From Lichenihabitans sp033947565 (lineage in GTDB: Bacteria > Pseudomonadota > Alphaproteobacteria > Rhizobiales > Beijerinckiaceae), in NCBI RefSeq assembly GCF_033947565.1, contig NZ_JARPVX010000002.1, positions 62,001-126,000 of the forward strand: a DNA stretch of 64,000 bases, read 5' to 3'. The position numbers and the translations under genes were made by a program. The notes below the pieces were generated by a model, which searched no databases, was not told the origin of the DNA, and was given only the letters and a program-made list of their open reading frames with translations. Shown in pieces: positions 16,779 to 25,691 of this stretch (positions within the stretch are counted from its first letter, which is position 1; the number at the start of each line of letters is the position of its first letter).

Positions 16779-17795
16779 ATGCTGCGTTATCTCCTTAATC
16801 GTCTCACGCTGACGATCCCGACCTTCATTGCGCTGATCTTCCTCACCTTTGTGGCGATCCGGCTGGTGCCGGGCGACCCGGTCGAAGTGCGGACGGGCGA
16901 ACACGGGATCTCCCCCGAGCGGCTCGCCATGTTCCGGCATGACCTCGGCCTCGATCAGCCTGTCTGGAAGCAGTTCCTCGATTATGGCTGGGGGCTGCTG
17001 CACGGAAACTTCGGCGCCTCGCTGGTCACCTCCAATCCGGTGCTGGGAGAGTTCGCGACGTTGTTCCCGGCCACTGTCGAGCTTTCGGCCTGCGCCATGA
17101 TCTTTGCGATCCTGCTCGGCGTGCCGATGGGCGTGGTTGCGGCCGCCAAGCGTGGCTCCTGGTACGACCAGACCCTGATGGGCCTGTCGGTCACCGGCTA
17201 TTCGATGCCGATCTTCTGGTGGGGCCTGCTGCTCATCATGCTGGTGGGGGAGCGTTGGGGCCTGACGCCGGTGTCGGGTCGCATCGACCTCATCCAATAC
17301 GATATAACGCCCGTGACGGGCTTCATGCTGATCGACACGCTGTTCAGCGACACGCCGGGACCGGCCTTCCTCGATGCGGTGCATCACCTGATCCTGCCGA
17401 CGATCGTGCTCGGCACCATCCCGCTGGCCGTTATCGCCCGCATGACCCGGTCCTCCATGCTGGAAGTGTTGAGCGAGGATTACGTGCGGACCGCGCGGGC
17501 CAAGGGCCTTTCGCCGCTGCGCGTCGTCGGCGTTCACGCCCTGCGCAACGCCCTCATCCCGGTCACCACGGTGATCGGCCTGATGACGGGGTCGCTGCTG
17601 GCTGGCGCGGTGCTGACCGAAACCATCTTCTCCTGGCCCGGCATCGGCAAATGGCTGATCGAGGCCATCTCGCGTCGCGATTATCCCGTGCTGCAGGGCG
17701 GCATCATGCTGATCTCCACCGTCGTCATCATCGTCAACCTTGGCGTCGATCTCACCTACGGCATCATCAATCCCCGGATCCGACATGGCCGCTGA
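16779..17795 (+). CDS. dppB: dipeptide ABC transporter permease DppB
   Basis: DppB is one of two inner-membrane channel subunits. The 338-residue protein has about six membrane segments. It has the N-terminal DppB signature (MLRYLLNRLTLTIPTFIALI, RLVPGDPVEV) and the ABC-permease EAA loop (YVRTARAKGLSPLRVVGVHA) that docks with the ATPase. The C-terminal end overlaps dppC by 11 nt. Length and motifs are normal. Confidence 0.95.
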   Translation: MLRYLLNRLTLTIPTFIALIFLTFVAIRLVPGDPVEVRTGEHGISPERLAMFRHDLGLDQPVWKQFLDYGWGLLHGNFGASLVTSNPVLGEFATLFPATVELSACAMIFAILLGVPMGVVAAAKRGSWYDQTLMGLSVTGYSMPIFWWGLLLIMLVGERWGLTPVSGRIDLIQYDITPVTGFMLIDTLFSDTPGPAFLDAVHHLILPTIVLGTIPLAVIARMTRSSMLEVLSEDYVRTARAKGLSPLRVVGVHALRNALIPVTTVIGLMTGSLLAGAVLTETIFSWPGIGKWLIEAISRRDYPVLQGGIMLISTVVIIVNLGVDLTYGIINPRIRHGR

Positions 17796-18702
17796 CGTCG
17801 CCGTCCTCGAGGCCGAGCCGACGGCCGAAGCCGGCCGACCGCCGTCCTCGCTGCGCGCCTTCTGGAGTGCCTTTAGCGAGAACCGCGGTGCCGTCCTCGG
17901 CCTCGTCGTGGTGGTGCTCATCTGCGTCGTGGCGATCTTCGCCGACGTGCTGGCGCCTCATGCGCCTGCGGAACAGTTCCGCGACGCCATCCTGGCACCG
18001 CCGTTCTGGGAAGAGGGCGGTAGCCTGCGGTTCCTGCTCGGCACCGACGGGGTCGGCCGCGATACGCTGTCCCGCCTGATGTATGGCGCCCGCGTCTCGC
18101 TGTTCATCGGCGTCGTGGTGACGGTGGTGTCGCTCGGCGTCGGCATCGTGGTGGGCCTCGCTTCGGCCTTCTTCGGCACGGTCGTCGATGTGGTCATCAC
18201 CCGCATCATGGACCTCATCATGGCGGTGCCGGACCTCGTGCTCGCCATCCTGGCGGTGGCGATCCTGGGTCCCAGCCTGACCAACACCATCGTCGCCGTG
18301 ACCATCGTCTACCTGCCACGCTATGTCCGCCTGGTGCGGGCCTCGGCACTCGGCGAGCGCGACCGCGACTACGTCACGGCCGCCAAGGTGGCGGGCGTCG
18401 GCAAACTCAGGCTGATGTTCTCGACAGTGCTGCCGAACTGCCTCGCGCCCCTCGTGGTGCAGGCGGCGCTGGGCATTTCGGACGCCATCCTCGAGGCGGC
18501 GGCACTCGGCTTTCTCGGTCTCGGGGCCCAGCCGCCAACACCCGAATGGGGCGCCATGCTGGCCGATTCCCGCGAATTCATCCGGTCGCAACCCTGGATC
18601 GTCACGTTCCCGGGCCTCGCCATCCTGATCACCGTGGTGGCCATCAACCTGATGGGCGATGGCCTGCGCGACGCCCTCGATCCGAAGATGCGACGGTCCT
18701 GA
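17785..18702 (+). CDS. dppC: dipeptide ABC transporter permease DppC
   Basis: The second channel subunit, 305 residues, with an N-terminal OppC-like cytoplasmic segment (LRAFWSAFSENRGAVLGLV), about six membrane helices and the EAA loop DRDYVTAAKVAGVGKLRLM. The motif GTDGVGRDTLSRLMYGARVS is typical of OppC/DppC. Its start lies inside the end of dppB, and its TGA overlaps the dppD ATG by one base. It pairs with DppB in the DppBCDF complex. Confidence 0.95.
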   Translation: MAADVAVLEAEPTAEAGRPPSSLRAFWSAFSENRGAVLGLVVVVLICVVAIFADVLAPHAPAEQFRDAILAPPFWEEGGSLRFLLGTDGVGRDTLSRLMYGARVSLFIGVVVTVVSLGVGIVVGLASAFFGTVVDVVITRIMDLIMAVPDLVLAILAVAILGPSLTNTIVAVTIVYLPRYVRLVRASALGERDRDYVTAAKVAGVGKLRLMFSTVLPNCLAPLVVQAALGISDAILEAAALGFLGLGAQPPTPEWGAMLADSREFIRSQPWIVTFPGLAILITVVAINLMGDGLRDALDPKMRRS

Positions 18703-19706
18703 TGCCGCTCCTCGAAATCCGCAATCTCGGCGTCAGCTTCGCCACCCACGGCGGCCGCTTCCGCGCCGTCGATGGCGTCGATGTGGTGGTGGAGCCGAAC
18801 GACGTGCTGGCCATCGTGGGCGAGTCGGGTTCGGGCAAGTCGGTCGCCATGCTGGCCATCATGGGCCTGCTGCCGTGGACCGCTACCGTCACGGCCGACC
18901 GCATGACCTTCGACGGCATCGACCTGCGCAGCCTGTCGGCCAGGCAGCGCCGCAAGATCGTCGGCAAGGACATGGCGATGATCTTTCAGGAGCCGATGTC
19001 CTCGCTGAACCCCTGCTACACCGTGGGATTCCAGATCGAGGAAGCCCTGAAGGCCCATCTCGGCATGGGGCGTCGCGAGCGGCGCGACCGGGCCGTGGAG
19101 CTGATGACCCAGGTCGGCATTCCGGACCCGGCGCGACGCCTGAAAGTCTACCCGCACCAAATGTCGGGCGGCATGAGCCAGCGCGTGATGATCGCCATGG
19201 CGATCGCCTGCCGGCCGAAGCTGTTGATCGCCGACGAGCCCACAACGGCGCTCGACGTCACCATCCAGGCCCAGATCCTCGATCTGCTGTTGTCGTTGCG
19301 GCAGGCCAACCAGATGGGCCTGGTGCTGATCACCCACGACATGGGCGTGGTGGCCGAAACCGCTACGCGGGTTCAGGTGCATTACGCCGGCCGGCAGGTG
19401 GAATCGAACGCCACCGACGCGCTCTTCGCTGACCGACACCACCCTTACACCGAAGCCCTGCTGGCGGCTCTGCCGGAACGCGCCACGGGCGGGCGGCTGC
19501 CGGCCATCCCGGGCGTCGTGCCGGGCCAGTTCGACCGCCCGGCAGGTTGCGTGTTCTCGCCGCGCTGCGGCTTTGCCTTCGATTATTGTCACAGCCACGC
19601 CCCGCGGCAGGCGGATGCCGCCCTCGGGCGGGCGCTCTGCCACATCCCGCTGGTCCATGGCCGGCCGACGCCGCTGGTGCTCGACCAGACCGGAGCCCGC
19701 GCGTGA
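18702..19706 (+). CDS. dppD: dipeptide ABC transporter ATP-binding protein DppD
   Basis: A 334-residue ABC ATPase that energises peptide import with DppF. It contains Walker A GESGSGKS, the Q-loop MIFQEPMSSLNP, signature MSGGMSQRV and Walker B LLIADEPTTALD. A C-terminal oligopeptide-transporter segment has Cys residues in the pattern AGCVFSPRCGFAFDYCHSH, which in some Opp/Dpp ATPases binds an Fe-S cluster. Start ATG overlaps dppC stop (TGATG). The stop overlaps the dppF GTG (GTGA). Confidence 0.95.
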   Translation: MPLLEIRNLGVSFATHGGRFRAVDGVDVVVEPNDVLAIVGESGSGKSVAMLAIMGLLPWTATVTADRMTFDGIDLRSLSARQRRKIVGKDMAMIFQEPMSSLNPCYTVGFQIEEALKAHLGMGRRERRDRAVELMTQVGIPDPARRLKVYPHQMSGGMSQRVMIAMAIACRPKLLIADEPTTALDVTIQAQILDLLLSLRQANQMGLVLITHDMGVVAETATRVQVHYAGRQVESNATDALFADRHHPYTEALLAALPERATGGRLPAIPGVVPGQFDRPAGCVFSPRCGFAFDYCHSHAPRQADAALGRALCHIPLVHGRPTPLVLDQTGARA

Positions 19707-20677
19707 GTGCCGCCCCCCTGCTTCATGCCCATGACCTGCGCCGCGACTATGCGGTGAAGCGGGGCACCTTCGGCAAGGCCGCGACCGTCAAGGCGCTGGC
19801 GGGCGCCAGCTTCGAGCTGCACGCGGGCGAGACGCTGGCGGTGGTGGGGGAATCGGGCTCGGGCAAGTCGACGCTGGCGCGCCTCATCGCGTTGATCGAG
19901 GAGCCGACCGTCGGCACTCTGACCATCGACGGCCGCAACGTCGCCGACCTCGCCCGCCGCGACGCCAAGGCGCTGCGACGCGACATCCAGATGGTGTTCC
20001 AGAACCCCTACGGTTCGCTTAACCCGCGGCAGACGGTCGGGGCCGCGCTCGAGGAGCCGCTGATCGTCTCGACCGACATGGACGGCAAGGCCCGCAAGGC
20101 GGCCGTTCGCGACATCATGAACAAGGTCGGCCTGCGTCCCGAATATGCGGCGCGCTACCCGCACATGTTCTCGGGTGGCCAGCGCCAACGCATCGCCATC
20201 GCCCGCGCGCTGATGCTGCGGCCCCGCATCGTGGTGCTGGACGAGCCCGTGTCGGCGCTCGACGTTTCGGTGCGGGCCCAGGTGCTCAACCTGTTGGCCG
20301 ACCTTCAGGACACGTTGCAGCTGGCCTACATCTTCGTCTCGCACGATCTGTCGGTGGTGGAGCACATCGCCGACCGCATCATGGTGATCTACCTCGGCCA
20401 TGTGGTGGAGCTCGGCACCGGCGAGGCCCTTTTCGCGGCGCCGCAGCACCCCTATACGCGGGCGTTGCTCAGCGCCACGCCCACCACCGATCCGACGGCG
20501 CGGCGCGAGCGCATCGTCTTGAAGGGCGAGCTGCCGTCACCGCTCAATCCACCGTCGGGCTGCGTCTTCCACACGCGCTGTCCGCTCGCCTTTGACAAGT
20601 GCCGGGTTGACGAGCCGCCGCTCGTCAGCAAGCACGGCCGCGACGTGGCCTGCTGGGCGGTGCCGGCCGACGCCTAG
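19703..20677 (+). CDS. dppF: dipeptide ABC transporter ATP-binding protein DppF
   Basis: The second ATPase, 324 residues, with Walker A GESGSGKST, Q-loop MVFQNPYGSLNPRQ, signature FSGGQRQRIAIARAL, Walker B IVVLDEPVSALD and a C-terminal Cys-containing segment (SGCVFHTRCPLAFDKC). GTG at 19703 is used because it forms a GTGA overlap with dppD and the protein then begins at the expected MSAAPLLHAHDLRRDY. Last gene of the dpp operon. Confidence 0.95.
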   Translation: MSAAPLLHAHDLRRDYAVKRGTFGKAATVKALAGASFELHAGETLAVVGESGSGKSTLARLIALIEEPTVGTLTIDGRNVADLARRDAKALRRDIQMVFQNPYGSLNPRQTVGAALEEPLIVSTDMDGKARKAAVRDIMNKVGLRPEYAARYPHMFSGGQRQRIAIARALMLRPRIVVLDEPVSALDVSVRAQVLNLLADLQDTLQLAYIFVSHDLSVVEHIADRIMVIYLGHVVELGTGEALFAAPQHPYTRALLSATPTTDPTARRERIVLKGELPSPLNPPSGCVFHTRCPLAFDKCRVDEPPLVSKHGRDVACWAVPADA

Positions 20678-20763
20678 GCGCTTCGCGCGATATCTGTTGC
20701 GTTCCGGTTCCGCCCGCCCCTACACTCACGCCCAATAAATAAAAGACGTGAGGGGGAGGGGAC

Positions 20764-21543
20764 GTGGGTGCTGTTGCGCTTGCGCCGACGCATCAGCCGG
20801 GTTCGCCCGTGCTCGAGCTGTCCGGCATCGGCAAGGATTTCGGGGCCATTCGTGCCCTGTCGGGAATCGATTTGACCATCCGGTCTGGCGATGTGGTCGG
20901 CCTGATGGGTGACAACGGCGCCGGCAAGTCGACGCTGGTCAAGATCATCGCCGGCAACTTTCATCCGACCCACGGCACCATCCGTTTCGACGGTGTCGAG
21001 CACCGCTTCGACAAACCGCTCGACGCGCGGGCGGCCGGCATCGAGGTCGTTTACCAGGACCTCGCGCTGTCGGACAACGTCACCGCCGCGGCGAATGTGT
21101 TTCTTGGCCGGGAGATGGTGCGCAAGGTCGGACCTTTCCGTTTCCTCGACCACAAGGCCATGAACGCCAGGGCGCTGGAGCTGTTCGGCGAACTCAAGTC
21201 GGAAACGCGCCCGAAAGACCTCGTCAAATCCATGTCGGGCGGCCAACGGCAGGCGGTGGCGATCGCCCGCACCCGTCTCGCCAACGCCAAGCTGATCCTG
21301 ATGGACGAGCCCACGGCCGCCATCTCGGTGCGGCAGGTGGCCGAAGTGTTGGACCTCATTCGACGGCTGAAAGACCAGGGCGTCGCCGTAATCCTGATTT
21401 CTCACCGCATGCCGGACGTCTTCTCGGTCTGCGATCGCGTCGTGGTGCTGCGTCGCGGCGAAAAGCGTGCCGACAAGCTCGTCAGCCAATCGAGCCCCGA
21501 GGAGGTGACGGCCTTGATCACCGGCGCCAAGGAATTCGCGTGA
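20764..21543 (+). CDS. sugar ABC transporter ATP-binding protein (single domain, FrcA-like)
   Basis: A 259-residue ATPase with Walker A GDNGAGKST, signature MSGGQRQAVAIAR and Walker B LILMDEPTAA. It matches one half of the two-domain RbsA/XylG family, like the single-domain FrcA of rhizobial fructose transporters. Start is GTG at 20764, preceded by a strong GAGGGGGAGGGG purine tract. The stop overlaps the permease ATG by one base. It should energise the following permease; the sugar is not predictable from sequence, although the FrcABC-type layout hints at fructose, ribose or mannose. Confidence 0.9.
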   Translation: MGAVALAPTHQPGSPVLELSGIGKDFGAIRALSGIDLTIRSGDVVGLMGDNGAGKSTLVKIIAGNFHPTHGTIRFDGVEHRFDKPLDARAAGIEVVYQDLALSDNVTAAANVFLGREMVRKVGPFRFLDHKAMNARALELFGELKSETRPKDLVKSMSGGQRQAVAIARTRLANAKLILMDEPTAAISVRQVAEVLDLIRRLKDQGVAVILISHRMPDVFSVCDRVVVLRRGEKRADKLVSQSSPEEVTALITGAKEFA

Positions 21544-22577
21544 TGTCCGACAGCGTCGCCGATCCCCTGTCGTTCAGCAACGTCCGCGAGCGCCGCTGGT
21601 ACAAGCACAGCGGCTTCTCGTCCCAGACCGCCTATGTGGCCACGGCCTTTGTGGCCATTGCGGCCCTGGTCGCGATCTTCGCGCCGCATTTCCTGTCCAC
21701 CGGCAACCTTCTCAACACCTCGAAGAACTTCAGCTACATCGCCATCGTGGCGCTCGGCTCCACGCTGGTGATCATCACGGGGGGCATCGACCTGTCGGTC
21801 GGTTCGACGATGGCGCTGGTCGCGGTGGTGACCACGATCGTCATGAAGGCCTTGGCCGGCACCGCCGTGGCGGCGGTGCCCTATCTCGGCATCACGCTCG
21901 CCGTCGTGTGCGGCCTCGGCCTCGCGGCCTTCATCGGGCTCATCAACGGCCTCCTGATCGCCAAGGTCCGGTTGTCGCCTTTCGTGACGACGCTTGGCAT
22001 GCTGTCGATCTGCCGAGGAGCCACCTACGTCATCACGCAAGGCCGTGGTCAGGCGCCCGGTGGTCCTCAGGTCAATACCTTCTATGCCGTCACGGATGGG
22101 CGTTTGTTCGGTCTGCCGGTGGCGCTCGTTTATGTGCTGGTGCTGGCGCTCATCATGGGTGTGGTGCTGCGCCACACGCGCTGGGGCCGCTATGTCTTCG
22201 TTCTGGGCGGTAATGAACGAGCCGCGAAGCTCACCGGCGTGTCGGTGTCGCGAGTAAAGATCTCGGTCTATGTGCTCTGCGCCATGAGTGCGGGGCTGGC
22301 CGGCATCCTGATCGCCGGCTGGCTCGGCTCGGCGCCGGCCAATCTGGCGCTCGGTTACGAGCTGAAGATCATCGCGGCGTCGGTCATCGGCGGAGCCGAT
22401 CTTGCTGGCGGCGTCGGCGGCCCGGTGGGCGCCGTCATCGGTGCCGCGCTGATCGAGGTGATCCGCAACGGCCTCGCGCTGTTCGGGGCCGACACCTATT
22501 GGGAGCAGGTCTTCGTCGGAACCATCATCATCCTTGCGGTGCTGGTCGACCGCTTGCGCAGCCGCGAGCCCGAATAG
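21543..22577 (+). CDS. sugar ABC transporter permease (RbsC/FrcC family)
   Basis: A 344-residue inner-membrane protein with 8-10 hydrophobic segments and family motifs TGGIDLSVGSTMALVAV, FIGLINGLLIAKVRLSPFVTTLG and GRYVFVLGGNERAAKLTGV. It forms the channel of a carbohydrate ABC importer with the ATPase before it and the binding protein after it. The ATG at 21543 overlaps the ATPase stop; a GTG at 21540 is also possible. Confidence 0.92.
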   Translation: MSDSVADPLSFSNVRERRWYKHSGFSSQTAYVATAFVAIAALVAIFAPHFLSTGNLLNTSKNFSYIAIVALGSTLVIITGGIDLSVGSTMALVAVVTTIVMKALAGTAVAAVPYLGITLAVVCGLGLAAFIGLINGLLIAKVRLSPFVTTLGMLSICRGATYVITQGRGQAPGGPQVNTFYAVTDGRLFGLPVALVYVLVLALIMGVVLRHTRWGRYVFVLGGNERAAKLTGVSVSRVKISVYVLCAMSAGLAGILIAGWLGSAPANLALGYELKIIAASVIGGADLAGGVGGPVGAVIGAALIEVIRNGLALFGADTYWEQVFVGTIIILAVLVDRLRSREPE

Positions 22578-22660
22578 GCGCGCGCATCTTGTGAATTCGT
22601 TCCGGGTAGGTCCGCCCGGCACGGCACGACCATCAAGGACCGCGTTTGGAGGACCATCCC

Positions 22661-23593
22661 TTGAAGAGCCTGTTGCTGGCTGCCTGTGCGGCCGTCGCCC
22701 TGATGTCGTCCGCCCAGGCGGCGGAGAACTACAAATTCGCGCTGATCCCGAAGGGGATGGACAATCCGTATTTCGACCTGTCGCGCGACGGTTGCATGGA
22801 GGAGGCCAAGACCCTCGGCGTGACCTGCATCTACAAGGGCCCGGCCACGCACGAACCGGCGACCGAAGTGCAGATCATGCAGGACTTCATCTCGCAGGGC
22901 GTCGATGGCATCGCGATCTCGGTGGCCGACGCGGACTCCGTCATCGGCGTCATCAAGCAGGCCCGCGACGCCAACATCCCGGTCATCACCTTCGATGCCG
23001 ATGCCGACCAGTCGGTCCGCCAGGCCTATGTGGGGACGGACAACAAGGAGATGGGTCGCGAACTCGGTCGTCAGTTGATCAAGGCGCATCCGCAGCCGAG
23101 CACTTTCGCAACGCAATCGGGCGGCCCCGCGGCCTCCAACCTGAACGATCGCCTCGCCGGCCTTTATGAGGTGCTGAAAGGCGCGGGTTGGACCGAGGTG
23201 AAGGGATCACCGGCTTTCTGCAACGATGATTCGGCCCTGGCGGCGCAGCAGCTTTCCGACTTCGCCACTGCAAACCCGGATATCGGCGCCATCATCCCGA
23301 TCGGCGGCTGGGCTCTGTTCGCCCCCAAGGCCTATCGCAACTACGTCGATGCCAACATGGACAAGGTTAAGGCCGGCAAGTTCCCGCTGGTGATGCCCGA
23401 TACCCTGCCGGTCGAACTGGAGACGTTGAGGGACGGCTACGCCCAGGTGCTGGTCGGCCAACGCCCGCACGAGATGGGCCAGAAGGCCATGCAGATGCTG
23501 CTGGCCTTGAAGAAGGGCGAGAAGGTGCCGGTCAGCAACGTGGTCGGCCTCGACGTCGTCACGAAGGACAACGTCGGCAATTTCCTCAAGTAA
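22661..23593 (+). CDS. sugar ABC transporter periplasmic substrate-binding protein
   Basis: A 310-residue periplasmic binding protein of the Peripla_BP_4 (RbsB/FrcB) family. A TTG start at 22661 is inferred: GGAGG lies at 22648-22652 and the resulting N terminus (LKSLLLAACAAVALMSSAQA) is a good signal peptide, cleaved near AQA. Family features are IPKGMDNPYFDLSRDGCMEE, ISQGVDGIAISVADADS and the hinge near VITFDADADQS. It is the last gene of the transporter operon and is followed by a strong terminator. The ligand is unknown. Confidence 0.92.
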   Translation: MKSLLLAACAAVALMSSAQAAENYKFALIPKGMDNPYFDLSRDGCMEEAKTLGVTCIYKGPATHEPATEVQIMQDFISQGVDGIAISVADADSVIGVIKQARDANIPVITFDADADQSVRQAYVGTDNKEMGRELGRQLIKAHPQPSTFATQSGGPAASNLNDRLAGLYEVLKGAGWTEVKGSPAFCNDDSALAAQQLSDFATANPDIGAIIPIGGWALFAPKAYRNYVDANMDKVKAGKFPLVMPDTLPVELETLRDGYAQVLVGQRPHEMGQKAMQMLLALKKGEKVPVSNVVGLDVVTKDNVGNFLK

Positions 23594-23601
23594 GCGGCTT
23601 C

Positions 23602-23630
23602 TTGCTGGCTCGGCGATGCCGGGCCAGCAA
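23602..23630 (+). terminator. terminator after the sugar transporter operon
   Basis: A 12-bp stem (23602-23613 with 23619-23630, one T-G pair) and a 5-nt loop begins 8 bp after the binding-protein stop and is followed by TCTCC. Confidence 0.75.
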
Positions 23631-23722
23631 TCTCCGCGTGGCGACGCAAAACGCCAATGTGCGGCATTCCCTCGGGAATCCTGCTTCGAGTACACTGATT
23701 CGAATCAGGTAAAGGCTCGATC

Positions 23723-24217
23723 GTGCGCGCACTGGCACAAACCGCATTTCAGTTTCCAGAGGACGGCCGCCAGTCCGAAACCGCCCGCGCGGTCGCCCGC
23801 GGCACGCGGCGCCTGTTGCGCCAACATGGCTATGCGACCGTGACGGAACTGCCCCTGGCCGACGGGCGGCGCGCCGACGTCGTGGCACTCGGACAGGACG
23901 GCACCATCACGATCATCGAGGTGAAATCCTCCGTTGCGGATTTTCGGGCCGATGCCAAGTGGCGCTTCTATCAGGCCCATTGCGATCGTCTGTTCTTCGC
24001 CATCCCGGCCGATATGCCGGCAGCCATCATGCCGGAGGAGGCGGGGCTGATCGTGGCCGACGCCTATGGGGCCGAGATCGTTCGCGAGGCAAACGAGAAG
24101 AGGCTCGCGGCCGCAACCCGGAAGGCCATGTTCATCCGGTTCGGCCAGGCCGCCGCCCATCGGCTGCACCGGCTCGGCGATCCGGATGGCTGGGGCGAAC
24201 AACACGGCCTGTTTTGA
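23723..24217 (+). CDS. mmcB: MmcB family protein (DUF1052), DNA-repair-associated
   Basis: A 164-residue protein of the MmcB family. Its founding member in Caulobacter is a DNA-damage-induced gene whose loss sensitises cells to mitomycin C. Segments ELPLADGRRADVVALGQDGTITIIEVKSS and DFRADAKWRFYQAHCDRLFFAIP give the D-x(n)-ExK pattern of a PD-(D/E)xK nuclease fold: Asp in RADVV, then Glu and Lys in IEVKSS. Start is GTG at 23723. The sequence GATTCGAATC just upstream (23697-23706) is a palindrome, but it does not fit the GTTC-N7-GTTC LexA box of alphaproteobacteria, so SOS control is not shown. Confidence 0.85.
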   Translation: MRALAQTAFQFPEDGRQSETARAVARGTRRLLRQHGYATVTELPLADGRRADVVALGQDGTITIIEVKSSVADFRADAKWRFYQAHCDRLFFAIPADMPAAIMPEEAGLIVADAYGAEIVREANEKRLAAATRKAMFIRFGQAAAHRLHRLGDPDGWGEQHGLF

Positions 24218-24325
24218 GGCGTGAACTCTTGGACTTGTGACTTTTCAACCCGCTGTTTCACTGTTCGGAACTTGGCTCGGGTCGAGGCGTTGCTTCGACG
24301 ACTCCCACCCGTTAAGGACACCAAG

Positions 24326-24586
24326 ATGACACGCGCGGCGGACAAACAATTGCCGGTTTTCGATCGCGGTGGCGAAGGGCCCTTGAGCAATCCCGACAAC
24401 GAACCGAGCGGGATTGTTGGAGGCGTGACGCGGGACATCCCATCGGACGACCTGGACGAGGACTTGGCCCAGGCCGAGAACAGCCGTCCCGATCTTCCCG
24501 ACGAGACCGTCGACGGGCTGGACGACACCGAGGAAGAAGTGCGCCGTCAGGCCGAAGACCTTCCACTGGACACGCCCGGGAGCTGA
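24326..24586 (+). CDS. small acidic hypothetical protein
   Basis: An 86-residue hydrophilic, strongly acidic protein with no membrane segment, no Cys and many Asp, Glu and Pro (SDDLDEDLAQAENSRPDLPD, DGLDDTEEEVRRQAEDLPLD). It is probably disordered. Start ATG at 24326 has TAAGGA upstream. It lies 2 bp before the DUF2934 gene, so the pair is likely an operon. I do not recognise a family. Confidence 0.7.
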   Translation: MTRAADKQLPVFDRGGEGPLSNPDNEPSGIVGGVTRDIPSDDLDEDLAQAENSRPDLPDETVDGLDDTEEEVRRQAEDLPLDTPGS

Positions 24587-24588
24587 CC

Positions 24589-25116
24589 ATGTCCCAAGAT
24601 CCTGATCACGACCGCATTGCCACCAAGGCCCATGAGCTATGGGAGGCTGCGGGGCGGCCCCATGGCCGCGACCAGGATCACTGGGAGCAGGCTCGCGAAC
24701 TCGTCGCCATCCACGACAGCTTGGGTGACACCTTGCTGCCGCGAGACACGGGAGCCGAAGAGCCGATCGAAGAACCCGATGCGGCGATCCGCAATATGGG
24801 CGACATGCCGAACCTGACGGATCAGGGCGAGAACCTTCTGACCAGCACCGATCGCGAGCCCGACTTCGTTGCGACCCCCTCGGCGCGGGACGGTGAGATG
24901 CCGAGTGTCGAGGTTCCCACCTCGGATCAGCCCGGCATCCCCGGCAAGGCGCGTCGTGGCAAGGTCGCCGAGCAAGGCGCAAAGGCCGGTGAGCAGCCTG
25001 CACCGGATGGCGACAAGTCTGCCCCTCAGGCTAAGACCAACATGACGCCTAAGAAAGCGAAGTCCGAGTCGAGCAAAGGCGATGCACCTCGCAAGGGGGG
25101 GCGGAGCAAAGCCTGA
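24589..25116 (+). CDS. DUF2934 domain-containing protein
   Basis: A 175-residue hydrophilic protein. Residues 8-45 match the DUF2934 pattern (IATKAHELWEAAGRPHGRDQ), a short helical motif often found in small rhizobial proteins. The remainder is low-complexity: an acidic Pro-rich middle and a Lys/Arg-rich tail (NMTPKKAKSESSKG, PRKGGRSKA) that might bind nucleic acid. Function is unknown. It follows the 86-residue acidic protein gene directly and ends at a strong hairpin. Confidence 0.8.
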   Translation: MSQDPDHDRIATKAHELWEAAGRPHGRDQDHWEQARELVAIHDSLGDTLLPRDTGAEEPIEEPDAAIRNMGDMPNLTDQGENLLTSTDREPDFVATPSARDGEMPSVEVPTSDQPGIPGKARRGKVAEQGAKAGEQPAPDGDKSAPQAKTNMTPKKAKSESSKGDAPRKGGRSKA

Positions 25117-25125
25117 CGATCTGTT

Positions 25126-25157
25126 GATGCGAGCAGTCCAGGGGGTCTGCTCGCATC
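25126..25157 (+). terminator. strong hairpin after the DUF2934 gene
   Basis: A perfect 11-bp stem (25126-25136 with 25147-25157) with a 10-nt G-rich loop begins 9 bp after the stop codon. It is followed by GCTGTTGTT rather than a pure T-run. Confidence 0.7.
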
Positions 25158-25301
25158 GCTGTTGTTCCGAGCCGCCGGCGCTTTCGGCACTGCGGGCAGG
25201 CCTGCTTCGCCTCGTTTCACGGCTGAACGTCGCGGTGGGACCGGTGCTGCAGTTCCGCTTGGCTCGCGGATCATTGTTTCCCGATCCTGCGACCGTAGGA
25301 G

Positions 25302-25331
25302 TTGCGAAAGGCGCGACGATACGCCTATAAG
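25302..25331 (+). promoter_or_regulatory. candidate housekeeping promoter for rpmI-rplT
   Basis: TTGCGA (25302-25307) and TATAAG (25326-25331) are separated by 18 bp. They lie about 120 bp before the rpmI start, within the 336-bp gap 25117-25452, which otherwise holds only the hairpin at 25126. The resulting leader could carry ribosomal-protein feedback control, but I saw no clear structure. Confidence 0.5.
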
Positions 25332-25452
25332 CCAGTCCTCGAACCGTCCGGCTCATCAGGGCTGCCGTGGCGGTTGGTCTTGCTCGACTTTGTTGAGTGT
25401 TCAGGGCCTGCCTGCCTTCGGGTGCGCGGGCTCGATCGTTGTGGAGAGCCAA

Positions 25453-25653
25453 ATGCCCAAGCTGAAAACCAAGTCAGGCGCAAAGAAGCGCTTCAAAATC
25501 ACCGGCACCGGCAAGGTCAAGTACCAGCAGGCCGGCAAGCGTCACGGCATGATCAAGAGGACCAACAAGCAGATCCGCAACCACCGCGGCACGAACGTGC
25601 TCTTCAAGAGCGATGGTGACAACATCATCAAGTTCTTCCTGCCCAACAGCTGA
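25453..25653 (+). CDS. rpmI: 50S ribosomal protein L35
   Basis: L35 is a small basic protein of the large ribosomal subunit. The 66-residue product matches the family along its whole length (MPKLKTKSGAKKRFKITGTG, HGMIKRTNKQIRNHRG). It is followed 38 bp later by rplT, the usual bacterial order; infC is not adjacent here. Confidence 0.98.
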   Translation: MPKLKTKSGAKKRFKITGTGKVKYQQAGKRHGMIKRTNKQIRNHRGTNVLFKSDGDNIIKFFLPNS

Positions 25654-25691
25654 TCGCGCTGTTTCCGTCTCTCTGATCAGGATTTTTTCCC

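Noticed and set aside
23697..23706. LexA box before mmcB
   Set aside because: GATTCGAATC is palindromic but does not match GTTC-N7-GTTC.
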